Shown here in pieces: positions 1-11,520 of a stretch of DNA of 37,694 nucleotides. Below the pieces are notes generated by a model. It did not search any database. It saw nothing but the letters and a program-made list of their open reading frames with translations, and had not been told where the DNA came from. The translations under genes were made by a program, and so were the position numbers. This stretch comes from Magnetococcales bacterium. GTDB taxonomy: Bacteria; Pseudomonadota; Magnetococcia; Magnetococcales; JADGAQ01. Numbering within the stretch: the first letter of the stretch is position 1; each line of letters begins with the position of its first letter. The stretch covers positions 1 through 37,694 of the forward strand of contig JADGAQ010000015.1 in NCBI GenBank assembly GCA_015231925.1, written 5' to 3'.

Positions 1-54
1 CCCGTATACCTGAACAGATACAGAAAAATTACGTATTCCAAAGTAGACGCGGTA
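1..54. repeat. Left arm of a 54-base inverted repeat bounding the window
   Basis: The reverse complement of 1-54 matches 37607-37660 at 51 of 54 positions by hand alignment. Both arms end outward in TATCTGTTCAGGTATACGGG. The inner boundary falls exactly where the T-tract of the ettA terminator begins. No gene lies in this arm. The likeliest reading is a dispersed repeat at both edges of an assembly contig; a transposon spanning the window is unlikely because the content is housekeeping genes. Confidence 0.85.
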
Positions 55-88
55 AAAAAAGCCAAAGGGGCAATAAATTGCCCCTTTT
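54..88 (-). terminator. Rho-independent terminator of ettA
   Basis: On the minus strand a perfect 10-bp stem (AAAGGGGCAA at 64-73 against 78-87) encloses a 4-base loop. After GGC it is followed by seven T residues (complement of A at 54-60). It lies 23 bases past the ettA stop, so it should end the glnE-ilvE-ettA transcripts. Confidence 0.88.
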
Positions 89-110
89 ACGGATAAACCC
101 GGAACGGAAC

Positions 111-1787
<1,677 letters not shown>

Positions 1788-1813
1788 GCTCCTCCAGTGC
1801 TCCAGAATGAACG

Positions 1814-1843
1814 CCCCTCGGGCAGACTTTTCCGCCCGAGGGG
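1814..1843 (-). terminator. Stem-loop between ilvE and ettA, weak terminator or processing site
   Basis: A perfect 10-bp GC-rich stem (CCCCTCGGGC at 1814-1823 against 1834-1843) with a 10-base loop lies just after the ilvE stop and 27 bases before the ettA start. No T-tract follows on the minus strand, so it may only dampen read-through or stabilise the ilvE 3' end. Confidence 0.45.
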
Positions 1844-1860
1844 TAAGACCGGTATTTTTG

Positions 1861-2784
1861 TCAGTCCACGAACTGCAGCCAGTCCAGGTGGTTGGGGTCG
1901 CGCCCCTGCACCACGTTGAAAAAGCGTTTTTGAATCTCCCGTGTGACGGGTCCGGCGATGCCGCCGCCGATGGGACGGCGATCCAGCTCCCGAATGGGGG
2001 TCAATTCGGCGGCTGTGCCGGTGAAGAAAGCCTCGTCGGCGATGTAGACCTCGTCACGGGGGAAGCGTTTTTCCACCACCTTCAACCCCATCTCGGCGGC
2101 CAGAACGAAGACCGTGTCGCGGGTGATGCCGTCCAGGGCGGAATCGAGGGGAGGGGTCCACAGTTCACCCTTGCGCAGGATGAAGATGTTCTCGCCGCTG
2201 CCTTCGGCCACATAGCCTTCCGTGTCGAGGAGCAGGGCTTCGTCGAAACCGCCGGTCAGCGCCTCCGACTTGGAGAGGATCGAGTTGGGGTAGTTGCCCA
2301 CCGCTTTGGCCCGGGTCATGATGATGTTGGGATGGTGCCGGGTGTAGCTGGAGGTTTTGACGCGAATGCCCTTCTCCATGCCCTCCTTGCCGAGGTAGGG
2401 ACCCCACTCCCAGGCGGCCACGATGCCGTGGACCAGGCAGGGTGCCGGGTTCAGACCCATGCTCTCCGCGCCGTAGAAGGCCAGCGGGCGGATGTAACAG
2501 GCTTTGAGCCCGTTGGCCCGCACCACGTCCCGACAGGCCTTGCTCCACTGCTCCTTGGTGTAGGTCATGGGCATGGCCAGAATGTGAGCCGAGCGGAACA
2601 GACGGTCCAGATGGGCATCGAGCCGGAATATGGCCGAACCGCGCTCGGTTTCATAACAGCGAATGCCCTCGAATACCCCCATGCCGTAGTGCAGGGTATG
2701 GGTCAGGACGTGTACCTTGGCATCCCGCCAGGGCACCATCTCGCCGTCGTGCCAGATGAAACCGTCTTTGTCGTACATGGTCAT
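1861..2784 (-). CDS. ilvE: Branched-chain amino acid aminotransferase
   Basis: A 307-residue class IV (fold type IV) PLP aminotransferase. The family moves the amino group between glutamate and 2-oxoacids in the last step of leucine, isoleucine and valine synthesis. Visible features are the N-terminal LHYGMGVFEGIR (31-42), the PLP lysine in RAKAVGNYPNS (K160), and the cofactor-phosphate segment near EGSGENIFI and GITRDT. Length matches E. coli IlvE (309). The ATG at 2784 has no strong Shine-Dalgarno; a second ATG lies two codons in. It lies 86 bases after glnE on the same strand, so co-transcription of two nitrogen-metabolism genes is plausible. A D-amino-acid aminotransferase is less likely because the sequence resembles IlvE throughout. 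Confidence 0.95.
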   Translation of the reverse strand: MTMYDKDGFIWHDGEMVPWRDAKVHVLTHTLHYGMGVFEGIRCYETERGSAIFRLDAHLDRLFRSAHILAMPMTYTKEQWSKACRDVVRANGLKACYIRPLAFYGAESMGLNPAPCLVHGIVAAWEWGPYLGKEGMEKGIRVKTSSYTRHHPNIIMTRAKAVGNYPNSILSKSEALTGGFDEALLLDTEGYVAEGSGENIFILRKGELWTPPLDSALDGITRDTVFVLAAEMGLKVVEKRFPRDEVYIADEAFFTGTAAELTPIRELDRRPIGGGIAGPVTREIQKRFFNVVQGRDPNHLDWLQFVD

Positions 2785-2870
2785 GGTTCAACCTTATTCA
2801 CTGGGGATTGCCAAGATCCGAACGCCAACCGTCGGGAATCGGGGAAGTATCCCTTTTTCACCGGACGGGC

Positions 2871-5800
2871 TCAAGCCGTTTTTTCCACATTCGTCGCGAA
2901 GATTCGTGCCACCACCTCGTGGGTCTCCTCCAGACGGCGGGTCAGGGTCTCCCAGAGCAGTTCCCCGGAAGCCATGCCGCACAGACGGGCCAGGCGGTTG
3001 TTCTGCACGGCGTTGCGCCGCAGGCTGTTTTCGGCGCGGTCGTAAAGCAGGCGCAGCCGGTTTTCCACGGTTCGCAGGAAGGCGTAGTTCTCTTCAAGCC
3101 GTTGGCCGTCGGTCGGACTCAGCAGACCCTGTTCGCGGAGGGCCCGCAGCGCGTTTCCCGCATGACGCTGCACGATTTTGGGGTACCTCTCCCCGTGGGT
3201 CAGAATGAAGTACTGCACCAGAAACTCGATATCGACCACGCCTCCCCGGCTTTGTTTGATATCGATGACCCCTTCCGCCGGGGCTTTTTCGTGCCAAAGC
3301 CTCTGGCGCATGTCGAGGATGTCACTGCGGACTTTGGCCTCTTCGCGGGGCTTTTGCAGTACGGTCAGGATCTCGCTGCGCAGCTTTGCTCCGAGCGCGG
3401 GGTCTCCCACCACCACCCGGGCCCGGGTCAGGGCTTGATGCTCCCAGGTCCAGGCCTCGGTGTTCTGGTAGTGAACAAACGAGTCCAGAGAGGTGACCAC
3501 CGGACCCGATTTCCCGGAGGGTCGCAGCCGCATGTCGAGTTCGTAGAGCTTGCCGGAGCGGGTCACGGTGGTGATGCCGACAATGATGCGCTGTCCCAGT
3601 TTGGCGAAATACTGACCGTTGGAGAGCGATTTTTCGCCGTCGCTCCAGGCGTCGTCCCCTTGGGAGTCGTGGATGAAGATCAGGTCCAGATCGGAGGCGT
3701 AGTTGAGCTCGCCACCGCCCAGTTTGCCCATGGCCAGGATGGCGAAAGCCGCCTCGCGGCGAACCCCGTGGTTATCGGTGCAACAGGGTTTGCCGTGTTT
3801 GGCCCGCATCTCTTCCACCGCGAGGAGAAAGACCTGGGTCAGCACCACATCCGCCAGGGCCGACAGTCCGGTCATGACCTCCGGCAGCTCCGCCAGCCCC
3901 GACAGATCCCGCAATCCCAGGCGCAGCAACTCCACGTTCTTGAATTCCCGCAAGGCGTCCAGACGCTCTTCATGGGTTTTCAGAGCCTCCAGTCGCTCGC
4001 TCAGGTCGCGGGACATCTGGCTGCGGTCGCGATACCGTTCCAGAAACTCGCGGGTCACCAGGGAGTCGAGCAGGCTGGGATTGCGAATCAGAAAACGCGA
4101 CAAGAAGGAGGAGGTGCCGAACAACGGCATGAGCAGGTCCAGAACCCGGGGGTTTTCCACCAGCAGGGCCAGATAATTGACCCGATTGCGTATGCCGGAC
4201 AGGAATTCCTGCACATGTCCCAGAGCCATATCGGGATCGGGAGCCCGCAAAATACGCTGCAACAGTTGCGGAATCAGCCGATGCCACCAGCGGCGCGCCG
4301 ACTCCCGCAGCACCAGGGAACCTCCGGCCAGTCCCGAGCGTAAAAAGCGCAGTCCGAGGATGGCCCCCTCCAGGTCGAGAAAGCCGGCCTTGGCCAGTTC
4401 GCCGGGACATTCGCCGGCCTCGATTTCACACTCCAGCAGGGCATCGACTTCCCCGAAATCCCCGGAGGAGACGGTTTCGTGGAACAGGGCCTGAAAGACG
4501 GCATGCACCTCGTCGGTGACTTCCCGCAACCGCTCCAGCAGGGTTGCCGCATCGCTCAGTTCCATGCGACGGGCCAGCCGTTGCAGGCGCTCCGGCTCTT
4601 CCGGCATCAGATGGGTCTGCTCTTCCCGTTCGATCTGAATCCGATGTTCCAGTCGTCTCAGGAATCGGTAGCCGCGAATCAGTCGCTGGCTGGTATCGGC
4701 ATCGATGAAGCCCAGTTCCTGAAGACGGGTCAGACCGGCGACGGTTTCCCGGCCCCGCAAACGGGGTTCCTTGCCGCCGTGAACCAACTGCTGGCACTGC
4801 ACGAAGAATTCGATCTCCCGGATGCCGCCCCGTCCCAGCTTGATGTTGCGCAAATAGTTGCCGCCTCGGCTGACCTTGTGGTCGATACGGCCTTTCATGT
4901 CCCGGATGGCGTCGAGGGCGGCGAAATCGAGAAAGCGGCGGTAGATGAAGGGGCGCAGCCGTTGCAGGAACCACTCGCCCAGGGCGATGTCTCCGGCCAC
5001 GGGACGCGCTTTGATCATGGCGGCCCGCTCCCAGGTCTGGCCCCAGGATTCGTAGTAGATCTCGGCGGAACGGCAGGAGAGGCATAGATCCCCCGATTCC
5101 CCTTCGGGGCGCAGGCGCAGATCGGTGCGAAAGACGATGCCGTCGGCGGTCTTCTCGTGCATCAGCTTCATCAGATCGCGGCCCAGGCGGCTGTAATAGC
5201 TCTTGACGGCCATGGCCTGGGGCCCGTCGGTGTGGCCGTTGTCCTCGTCGTAAAGAAAGATCAGATCGATGTCCGAGGAAAAATTGAGTTCGCCCGCACC
5301 GAGTTTACCCATGCCGAGGATGACGAAGCGGGCCGGTTGTCGTCCGCGTTCCGTTTCGGTCAGCGGTTGGCCGAAACGCTGCGACTGCTCCCGATGCAGC
5401 CACTGGAAACCGGCTTCCAGGGTCGCTTCCGCCACCCGCGTCAGATCCCCGGTCACCTCTTCAAGAGAGGCTTCGCCGCCCAGATCGCGCATGCCGATGC
5501 GAAAGAACTCCCGGTGTTTGAACCGGCGCATCAGGGATTTGACCACTTGGGCGTCGGCGCATTCCAGCACCTCCCGGATCAGGGCCTCTTTGCGCTCTGC
5601 CGGTCCGGGAGCGTAGGCGCCTTCCACCAGCCAGGGAAAAATTCCCGGCCAGCGCGCGAAAACCGTTCCCAAGTAGCTGCTGTTGCCCAGGGTGGCCGCC
5701 AGCCGCTGCCGCCAACGGGGATCTTCCAGCGCCTTGACCAGAATGGCGCGCCGTTGCGGATCCCCTTCCGCCTGGAACCAGTCCGCCAGGCGCTCGCGCA

Positions 5801-5888
5801 CCCGCTCCGGCCGGGCGGCGCCGGCGGCCAGATAGTCCAGGTGGTCCCAGGTTTCGGGGGAGAGAAAATCGGGAAAGGGGGTTTTCAT
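2871..5888 (-). CDS. glnE: Bifunctional glutamine synthetase adenylyltransferase/adenylyl-removing enzyme
   Basis: GlnE attaches AMP to, and removes it from, glutamine synthetase in response to PII proteins, setting ammonia assimilation. The 1005-residue product has two nucleotidyltransferase domains: LGMGKLGAGELN..SDIDLI at about 191-210 (adenylyl-removing half) and LAMGKLGGGELN..SDLDLI at about 718-736 (adenylylating half). Each is followed by a helical domain containing RGGIREIEF (353-361) or RGGVVDIEF (881-889). The reading frame is open 201 codons further upstream, but that part lies opposite the yhdP-like gene. I therefore place the start at the ATG at 5888, which opens MKTPFPDFLS. The upstream ribosome-binding site is weak (AAGG). 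It is divergent from the yhdP-like gene and upstream of ilvE. E. coli GlnE is 946 residues. Confidence 0.95.
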   Translation of the reverse strand: MKTPFPDFLSPETWDHLDYLAAGAARPERVRERLADWFQAEGDPQRRAILVKALEDPRWRQRLAATLGNSSYLGTVFARWPGIFPWLVEGAYAPGPAERKEALIREVLECADAQVVKSLMRRFKHREFFRIGMRDLGGEASLEEVTGDLTRVAEATLEAGFQWLHREQSQRFGQPLTETERGRQPARFVILGMGKLGAGELNFSSDIDLIFLYDEDNGHTDGPQAMAVKSYYSRLGRDLMKLMHEKTADGIVFRTDLRLRPEGESGDLCLSCRSAEIYYESWGQTWERAAMIKARPVAGDIALGEWFLQRLRPFIYRRFLDFAALDAIRDMKGRIDHKVSRGGNYLRNIKLGRGGIREIEFFVQCQQLVHGGKEPRLRGRETVAGLTRLQELGFIDADTSQRLIRGYRFLRRLEHRIQIEREEQTHLMPEEPERLQRLARRMELSDAATLLERLREVTDEVHAVFQALFHETVSSGDFGEVDALLECEIEAGECPGELAKAGFLDLEGAILGLRFLRSGLAGGSLVLRESARRWWHRLIPQLLQRILRAPDPDMALGHVQEFLSGIRNRVNYLALLVENPRVLDLLMPLFGTSSFLSRFLIRNPSLLDSLVTREFLERYRDRSQMSRDLSERLEALKTHEERLDALREFKNVELLRLGLRDLSGLAELPEVMTGLSALADVVLTQVFLLAVEEMRAKHGKPCCTDNHGVRREAAFAILAMGKLGGGELNYASDLDLIFIHDSQGDDAWSDGEKSLSNGQYFAKLGQRIIVGITTVTRSGKLYELDMRLRPSGKSGPVVTSLDSFVHYQNTEAWTWEHQALTRARVVVGDPALGAKLRSEILTVLQKPREEAKVRSDILDMRQRLWHEKAPAEGVIDIKQSRGGVVDIEFLVQYFILTHGERYPKIVQRHAGNALRALREQGLLSPTDGQRLEENYAFLRTVENRLRLLYDRAENSLRRNAVQNNRLARLCGMASGELLWETLTRRLEETHEVVARIFATNVEKTA

Positions 5889-5993
5889 ATGCCTTGGCTT
5901 GCCATACCATGTGTGAACGTTTTCATCGCCCTTGCAGGATAGGCTACCCCGGGAGCGGATGCCAGTGGGCTTGCCTGCCATTGATGGATCAGG

Positions 5994-8900
5994 ATGGAGC
6001 AGAGTTCGACACCGCAGGAAACCACACCCGACGGTCCACCGCAAGCGGCGGCGCCTGCCAGGCGCAAACGTCGCTGGCTGCGCCGGATCGTCGTTGCACT
6101 GATTTTGCTGCTGGGGCTCGGCTACGCCCGTCTGGAGTGGCGGCCTCTGGATGTCACCTGGGCCGCCAACTGGCTGGCTTCGCGACTCTCGGCGGAGGCG
6201 GGTTTGCTGCTTCGGGCGCGGGAGTTGCTCTTCACCCTGCGCGGCGTCACGCCCGGACTGGTGGTTCGCGGTCTGCATCTGGAGTCGGAAACGACCGCCG
6301 GCAGCCAGTTGGCCGTCCAGGATGTGGTTCTCCTCTTCTCCCCGTTGCGGTGGCGGGATGGGGGGCTGCCGCAACTGGAAAAGGTGGTTCTGGAAGATGT
6401 GGAACTCCGCCTGGACTCCCGGCGTTTTTCCAACTCCCTGGCAGATAAAAGTCCGATCGGTGTGTTGGGGGAGACGTTGCCCGCCACGCACCCGATCTTC
6501 GCCATTCCGACGGCCTCAAGTCTTGAGGTCCGACGCGGCAAAGTGACCTTGAGCGAGGGCCCGGTCTTTCAGGATATCCATATCCAGGCCACCCTTTCCC
6601 AGGGGGGACGGCTGGCCATCCGGGCGGAAGGGGTGATGCCCGGTCCCCGGGAAGCCGTGCAGCTTCAGGCCAAAGGGGAGGGAACTCTGCGCAACGGGGG
6701 CTGGGAAGTGTCGGCCTCTCTGCGCAACGGCCATCTGGAGGATCTTCTGCCCCTGCTGGGTTCGTCCGTTCCCTTCAAAAGCCAGGGCAATCCCCTGCAA
6801 CTCGATCTCGTCTGGTCCCAGACCAGGGAGGGCGGCCATCGCATCCAATGGAAAAGCCTGGTCGGCGCCGGTCAGTTGTTGTGGCCCGATCTCTTCAAAT
6901 ATCCCCTGCCCATCGGCACCCTCATGGCCCGTGGCGAGGTGGAAGGGCATGCCGAAACCTGGCGGGTCGGGGTCAAGGAGTTCCAGTTGACCTCCCCCCA
7001 CGGCAGCGCCTCGGGCGCGTTCGCCATCGAGGATATCGGACGGTCTTCCGGCACCATACTGGATCTCACCGCCCAGGCCAAGGGGGTGGCCACCCGTTTC
7101 GCCAAGGTCTACTATCCCTATGCCATCATGCCCCCGGAGCTGGTTGCCTGGCTGGAGGAGAGCCTCTCGGAAGGGGAGGTGATCCAGGCCCAGGCCCGCA
7201 TCCGCAAAAACCTCACCTTCTGGAAACCCGGCAAGGCCAATCCCACCCCCGCCGAAGCCGCTGCCGAAATCTTCCAGATCACCGGCACCACCTCGGGGGT
7301 CTCCATCCTCTTCTTTCCCGGCCTGCCCCCGGTCAGCAAGGTTTCCGCCAAGCTGCTCTTTTCGGACCACCACATGAGCGCCGAGGTGCAGAAGGCCAGC
7401 CTGCTGCACTCCCGCAACATTCGGGGCAACGTCGCCATTCCCGACTATTTCGGCGATACCAAACTCAATCTGCAACTGACCGGGGAGGGCGATCTGGAAT
7501 CCCTGTGGGGGGAGATCTTCTCCCACCCCAAGTTGCGCTGGGACCGCCAGGCCGGTTTGGCCGACAGCCGGATTGCCGGGGGAGGGGCCTTTCGCTTTAC
7601 CCTGGGCCTGCCCCTCTCCCATCCGGGGGACGCCAGCGTACAGGGTTCCATGGAGCTGCGGGATGCCCGTTTCGCCCTGGAAGGTTTCGAACCCGTGGAA
7701 AATATTCACGGCCAGTTGCGCCTGACCCGTGACCGCCGCCTGGAGGTCGAGGTTCAGGAGGCCCATGTGGCCGGTCTCGCCCTGGATGGCAAGGTGACGG
7801 TGGCCGATTTCCGCAACCCGCCCAAGGCCCATCTGCATCTGCAAACCCAGGGCTCGGTTCCGGAATCGGTCTGGTTGCCCCGGATGCGGGAACTATTCGG
7901 CAGACGGTTTCGTGGTCGAGGCGAACCGGCCTTCGAGCTGGTGCTGGACAAACCCCCAAAACAGGAGACCACCCACTTCCGCTTGAAAACCAACTGGCAG
8001 TCCACCGCGCTGCAAGGGCCGGCTGGTTGGGAGAAGGAGGGCGGCCAACCGGGGAGCCTCACTCTGGAAGGCGACTGGGAGGAGGGTAAACCGCTGGTGG
8101 TCCCCCTGCTGCGGGCGGAATTCCCCGATCTGACCGCAACCGGTTCGGCCACTTGGGACCGCGACAAGGAGACGGGCTCGTTGCGATTGGCCAAAATTCT
8201 CCACGCCGGCAATCAGGGCACCCTGAAAGTGGAGCGGCGCAAGAACTGGGTGGTCGATACCCACTGGCAGGAGGTCGATCTGCGTCCCCATCTGCCGGGG
8301 GGCGAGGAGTCTGCCCCGGAGGTCGAGACTCCCCGTGACGGCGACGAGGAGGAAAACGGGACGGCGGAAGATCTCCCCCCCGTGAAGCTGCATCTGACGG
8401 CGGATCGGGTGATCCTGCCCAAGGAGCCCCATGGGCGTTCGCTGCAGATGGATATGACCCTTGGCGGGCGTCAGTTCAAGATCGATCAGCTCTCCTTCGC
8501 TCAGGATTCGGCCATGGTGGAACTCCTCGACGGGGAGATGAACTGGCCCGAGGGTTTCTGGGTGGGGCCATATCAGGGACGGTTCCGGCTGCAGGCCACC
8601 GACTGGGGAGCCTTGCTCAAGGCCCTCGATTACCACGAGAACATGGAAAAGGGGGTGGGTTCCATCACCCTGGATCTGAAGGGCAATCTGCCTTACGGAG
8701 AACGGTTCGGCAGGCATCTTTCCGGGCGGGGCGAGCTGAACGGGCGGGACGGCACCTTGCGCAAGTTCAAGCTGCTCTCCAAGTTTCTGGGCCTGATCTC
8801 CCTGGGGGATTTGCCGCAGCTTCTCTCCGGGGATCGTCCGGATCTGGAGAGCAAGGGCTTCTACTTCGATAAACTTCACGGTGCTTTCCAGCTCAAGGAG

Positions 8901-9305
8901 AGCCGTTTCTCCACCGATTCGATCGTGCTGGCGGGGCCTTCGATGGAGTTGCACCTTTCCGGCAGTATCGATTTCCCCCGGGAGGAGATGACGATGCTGG
9001 CGGGTCTTCGGCCCTTGCAGACTCTGGACAAGATCGTCAACACGGTTCCGGTGGTCGGCTCGGTGGTTTCCGGCTCCCGTCAGACCCTGTTCGAAACCCA
9101 GTTCGAGATGTTGGGTTCGATCAGGGATCCGACCATTCGGGTCAAGCCGATGAGTTCCCTGACGCCGGGGATCGTGCGGGATATTCTGCATGTTCCGGCC
9201 CGGCTGCTGGAGCTTTCCAAACAGCCGTCGAACGAAGACGCCAACGGCGAGAAGAGGCCCTTGCCGGGCTCCGGCGTCGGGGTGGATGCCTCCAAGGGGG
9301 AGTGA
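5994..9305 (+). CDS. YhdP-like AsmA-family envelope protein
   Basis: A 1103-residue protein with a proline/alanine-rich cytoplasmic start, a basic cluster (RRKRRWLRR) and one membrane segment at about 32-44, then a long periplasmic region rich in beta-strand-like repeats. The C-terminal part (about 880-1050) has the AsmA-like layout, including [16 protein letters not shown] and [20 protein letters not shown]. coli YhdP (about 1266 residues) has this architecture. Family knowledge: YhdP and other AsmA-like proteins form long lipid-groove bridges that move phospholipids to the outer membrane; that role here is inferred. It is divergent from glnE with a 105-base gap in which I see no convincing promoter. 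It ends three bases before pdxJ, suggesting one transcript. Confidence 0.85.
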   Translation: MEQSSTPQETTPDGPPQAAAPARRKRRWLRRIVVALILLLGLGYARLEWRPLDVTWAANWLASRLSAEAGLLLRARELLFTLRGVTPGLVVRGLHLESETTAGSQLAVQDVVLLFSPLRWRDGGLPQLEKVVLEDVELRLDSRRFSNSLADKSPIGVLGETLPATHPIFAIPTASSLEVRRGKVTLSEGPVFQDIHIQATLSQGGRLAIRAEGVMPGPREAVQLQAKGEGTLRNGGWEVSASLRNGHLEDLLPLLGSSVPFKSQGNPLQLDLVWSQTREGGHRIQWKSLVGAGQLLWPDLFKYPLPIGTLMARGEVEGHAETWRVGVKEFQLTSPHGSASGAFAIEDIGRSSGTILDLTAQAKGVATRFAKVYYPYAIMPPELVAWLEESLSEGEVIQAQARIRKNLTFWKPGKANPTPAEAAAEIFQITGTTSGVSILFFPGLPPVSKVSAKLLFSDHHMSAEVQKASLLHSRNIRGNVAIPDYFGDTKLNLQLTGEGDLESLWGEIFSHPKLRWDRQAGLADSRIAGGGAFRFTLGLPLSHPGDASVQGSMELRDARFALEGFEPVENIHGQLRLTRDRRLEVEVQEAHVAGLALDGKVTVADFRNPPKAHLHLQTQGSVPESVWLPRMRELFGRRFRGRGEPAFELVLDKPPKQETTHFRLKTNWQSTALQGPAGWEKEGGQPGSLTLEGDWEEGKPLVVPLLRAEFPDLTATGSATWDRDKETGSLRLAKILHAGNQGTLKVERRKNWVVDTHWQEVDLRPHLPGGEESAPEVETPRDGDEEENGTAEDLPPVKLHLTADRVILPKEPHGRSLQMDMTLGGRQFKIDQLSFAQDSAMVELLDGEMNWPEGFWVGPYQGRFRLQATDWGALLKALDYHENMEKGVGSITLDLKGNLPYGERFGRHLSGRGELNGRDGTLRKFKLLSKFLGLISLGDLPQLLSGDRPDLESKGFYFDKLHGAFQLKESRFSTDSIVLAGPSMELHLSGSIDFPREEMTMLAGLRPLQTLDKIVNTVPVVGSVVSGSRQTLFETQFEMLGSIRDPTIRVKPMSSLTPGIVRDILHVPARLLELSKQPSNEDANGEKRPLPGSGVGVDASKGE

Positions 9306-9307
9306 TC

Positions 9308-10045
9308 ATGATCATGTTGGGAGTCAACGTGGACCATGTGGCCACCATCCGTCAGGCGCGGGGGGGGCGGGAGCCCGATCCGGTGGCGGCGGCTCTGGCG
9401 GCGGAGATGGCGGGGGCCGACAGCATCACGGTGCATTTGCGGGAGGATCGGCGTCACATCCAGGATCGGGATGTGGAGCGGCTGCTGGAGGCCGGGCAGA
9501 CCAAATGCAATCTGGAGATGGCGGCCAGCCCCGAAATGGTCGCCAGGGCCCTTGTCTTGCGGCCCGCCGACTGTTGTCTGGTGCCGGAAAAACGCGCCGA
9601 GCTGACCACGGAAGGGGGGCTGGACGCCGCCGGTCAGGTGGAATCCCTCACGGAGGTGGTGGCAGCGTTGACCGGGGCGGGTATCCGGGTATCGCTGTTC
9701 ATCGATCCCGATCCGAGGCAGATCGAGGCTGCGCTGGCGGTGGGAGCGCCCGTGGTGGAGCTGCACACCGGACGCTATGCCGGGGAGCGGGACGGTCGAG
9801 GGGAGCTGCATCGCCTGCTGGACGGCGCGGCCCTGGCCCACACGCTGGGATTGCAGGTCAACGCGGGCCATGGATTGAACTATCACAACGTGCAGCCGGT
9901 GGCGGCCATTCCGGGAATGCAGGAGTTGAACATCGGCCACGCCATCATCGCCCGTGCGGTTTTCACCGGGATCGGGGAAGCGGTGCGGGAGATGAAGCGG
10001 CTGATGCGGGAGGCGGCCCGCGCCGGCTGGGACGGGCTGCCGTGA
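9308..10045 (+). CDS. pdxJ: Pyridoxine 5'-phosphate synthase
   Basis: PdxJ condenses 1-deoxy-D-xylulose 5-phosphate with 3-amino-2-oxopropyl phosphate to pyridoxine 5'-phosphate in the DXP-dependent vitamin B6 pathway. The product is 245 residues from the ATG at 9308. It opens with the family motif [17 protein letters not shown] and contains [38 protein letters not shown] and [12 protein letters not shown], the usual active-site segments of this TIM barrel. Three starts are possible (GTG 9302, ATG 9308, ATG 9314); 9308 has the best spacing, seven bases after GGGGG. The yhdP-like stop lies three bases upstream and the acpS start overlaps the end by four bases. The pdxJ-acpS pair is conserved in many Proteobacteria. 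Confidence 0.96.
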   Translation: MIMLGVNVDHVATIRQARGGREPDPVAAALAAEMAGADSITVHLREDRRHIQDRDVERLLEAGQTKCNLEMAASPEMVARALVLRPADCCLVPEKRAELTTEGGLDAAGQVESLTEVVAALTGAGIRVSLFIDPDPRQIEAALAVGAPVVELHTGRYAGERDGRGELHRLLDGAALAHTLGLQVNAGHGLNYHNVQPVAAIPGMQELNIGHAIIARAVFTGIGEAVREMKRLMREAARAGWDGLP

Positions 10046-10497
10046 TTGTGGGGGTGGGTGGCGATCTGGTGGAAATCGCCCGCATCCGCCGGGCCATCGA
10101 GCGATACGGGTCGCGTTTTCTGGATCGGATCTTCACCCCGGAGGAGCGGCGCTGGTGTCAGGCCACCGCCGATGCGGCGGCCTGTTACGCCAAACGTTTC
10201 GCCGCCAAGGAGGCGCTGGCCAAGGCCATGGGCACCGGCCTGCGGGAGGGCCTCTGGTTCACCGACATGGCGGTGGGACGCACGGCCCTGGGTCAACCCA
10301 CCCTGGAGACGCAGGGCAAGGTGAAGGCCCATCTGCGTCAACTGGCGGGCAAGGGTTTCCGCCTGCATCTGAGCCTCTCCGACGACGGCGGCCTGGCGCA
10401 GGCCTGGGTGGTGGTGGAGAGAAGGGGAGGCAGACGAAAGTCACCCCCTGGCGGCGCTTGCAAACGAAACCTCCGTGAAACGCCTTCAGGCATTTGA
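10042..10497 (+). CDS. acpS: Holo-[acyl-carrier-protein] synthase
   Basis: AcpS transfers 4'-phosphopantetheine from CoA to the serine of acyl carrier protein; its substrate is probably the acpP product at 29747. It starts at a GTG that overlaps the pdxJ stop (GTGA), so translation is probably coupled. Visible motifs are [12 protein letters not shown] (Mg-binding D8), [11 protein letters not shown] and [18 protein letters not shown] (E57). Family members are about 125-130 residues and normally end near the LAQAWVVVE strand. Here the frame runs to 151, adding about 20 residues rich in Arg, Gly and Pro with no family resemblance. The extra tail runs up to the accessory DUF1016 gene and may have been acquired when that DNA arrived. 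Confidence 0.93.
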   Translation: MIVGVGGDLVEIARIRRAIERYGSRFLDRIFTPEERRWCQATADAAACYAKRFAAKEALAKAMGTGLREGLWFTDMAVGRTALGQPTLETQGKVKAHLRQLAGKGFRLHLSLSDDGGLAQAWVVVERRGGRRKSPPGGACKRNLRETPSGI

Positions 10498-10507
10498 AGA
10501 GGTCCGA

Positions 10508-10579
10508 ATGGCACTGAACAACGGTGAGGATTACCAGGGGCTGGTGGAGGCGATTTCCCACACCTATACCCAAGGCCAA
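10508..10579 (+). pseudogene. Detached N-terminal 24 codons of the DUF1016 gene
   Basis: An ATG at 10508, preceded by GAAGAGG, opens MALNNGEDYQGLVEAISHTY, the typical start of DUF1016 (YhcG-type) proteins. The frame is lost after the CAA codon ending at 10579. The remainder continues one frame over as IQAVQAVNSRILETYWQ. Inserting one A at CAAT (10578) would restore a continuous protein from 10508 to 11520. This is a one-base deletion or a base-calling error. Confidence 0.8.
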
Positions 10580-10587
10580 TCCAGGCG

Positions 10588-11520
10588 GTGCAGGCGGTCA
10601 ATTCCCGGATCTTGGAAACCTATTGGCAGGTGGGGCGATGCATCGTCGAATTCGAACAGCAGGGCAACGTTCGGGCTGAGTATGGCAAGGCGCTTGTCGC
10701 CAACCTGGCCAGGGATCTCAGCCTGCGTCACGGCAGGGGGTTCAGTCGCAGCAATCTGGTGTACATTCGGCTTTTGTACCTGCGTTACCCAATAAGTCAG
10801 AAGCCTTCTCACCAATTGAGCTGGTCACATTATGTGGAGCTGCTCAAATTGGATGACGACCTGGAACGCAGCTTCTATGAAAAGCAGGCGCTGTCTGAAC
10901 ACTGGTCTGTGCCGGAGCTGAAAAGACAGAAGGCCTCCTCGCTTTTTCTCCGGCTGGCGGCGGGCAAGGATAAATCCGGCCTTCTGCAGCGTGCGTCCCA
11001 GGGGCAGATTGTCGAAGCGCCCGCCGATCTGCTGCGTGATCCCTATGTGTTCGAGTTTTTGAAAATTCCCGAGCCTTGGCAGGTATCGGAAACCCAGCTC
11101 GAAACCCTGTTGTGTGACCACCTGCAGCAATTTTTGCTGGAGCTGGGCAAAGGTTTCACCTTCGTGGGGCGGCAATACCGGGTGACGATCAACAACACCC
11201 ACTACAAGGTCGATCTGGTTTTTTACCACCGTATTCTGCGCTGCTTCGTACTCATCGATCTGAAGATCAACGAGGTGCAGCACCACGACATCGGCCAGAT
11301 GAATCTCTACCTGGGCTATTTCGCCAACGAGGAGAACGTCGAAGGCGACAACCCGCCCATCGGCCTGATCCTCAGCCGCAACAAGGACGAACTGCTGGTG
11401 GAATATGCCACGTACCAGATGAACAGCCAGCTCTTCGTGCAGAAATACCAGCTCTATCTGCCCGAGCGGGAAAAGCTGTTGCAAGAGTTGGAGCGTGCCT
11501 TGCGCGGGGCGGAGCGCTGA
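10588..11520 (+). CDS. DUF1016 / YhcG-type PD-(D/E)XK nuclease-like protein, 5' frameshifted
   Basis: A 310-residue product if read from the GTG at 10588. It is strongly DUF1016-like: an N-terminal helical domain (TYWQVGRCIVEFEQ, GFSRSNLVYIRLLYL, SQKPSHQLSWSHYVELL) and a C-terminal PD-(D/E)XK-like fold with YKVDLVFYH and CFVLIDLKINE (D209, D224, K226 as likely catalytic residues). The family is widespread, often near mobile or restriction-modification DNA; some members are linked to nuclease or phage-defence functions, but the activity of this one is unknown. The true start is probably 10508; a missing base at about 10579 disconnects the first 24 codons. Without a ribosome-binding site at 10588 the gene may be silent. 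No DNA methylase or specificity gene is nearby. It interrupts the run between acpS and the small membrane ORF. Confidence 0.85.
   Translation: MQAVNSRILETYWQVGRCIVEFEQQGNVRAEYGKALVANLARDLSLRHGRGFSRSNLVYIRLLYLRYPISQKPSHQLSWSHYVELLKLDDDLERSFYEKQALSEHWSVPELKRQKASSLFLRLAAGKDKSGLLQRASQGQIVEAPADLLRDPYVFEFLKIPEPWQVSETQLETLLCDHLQQFLLELGKGFTFVGRQYRVTINNTHYKVDLVFYHRILRCFVLIDLKINEVQHHDIGQMNLYLGYFANEENVEGDNPPIGLILSRNKDELLVEYATYQMNSQLFVQKYQLYLPEREKLLQELERALRGAER

Noticed and set aside
5889-6491. 201-codon upstream extension of glnE
   Set aside because: It lies opposite the start of the yhdP-like gene and has no GlnE similarity; the product begins naturally at 5888.
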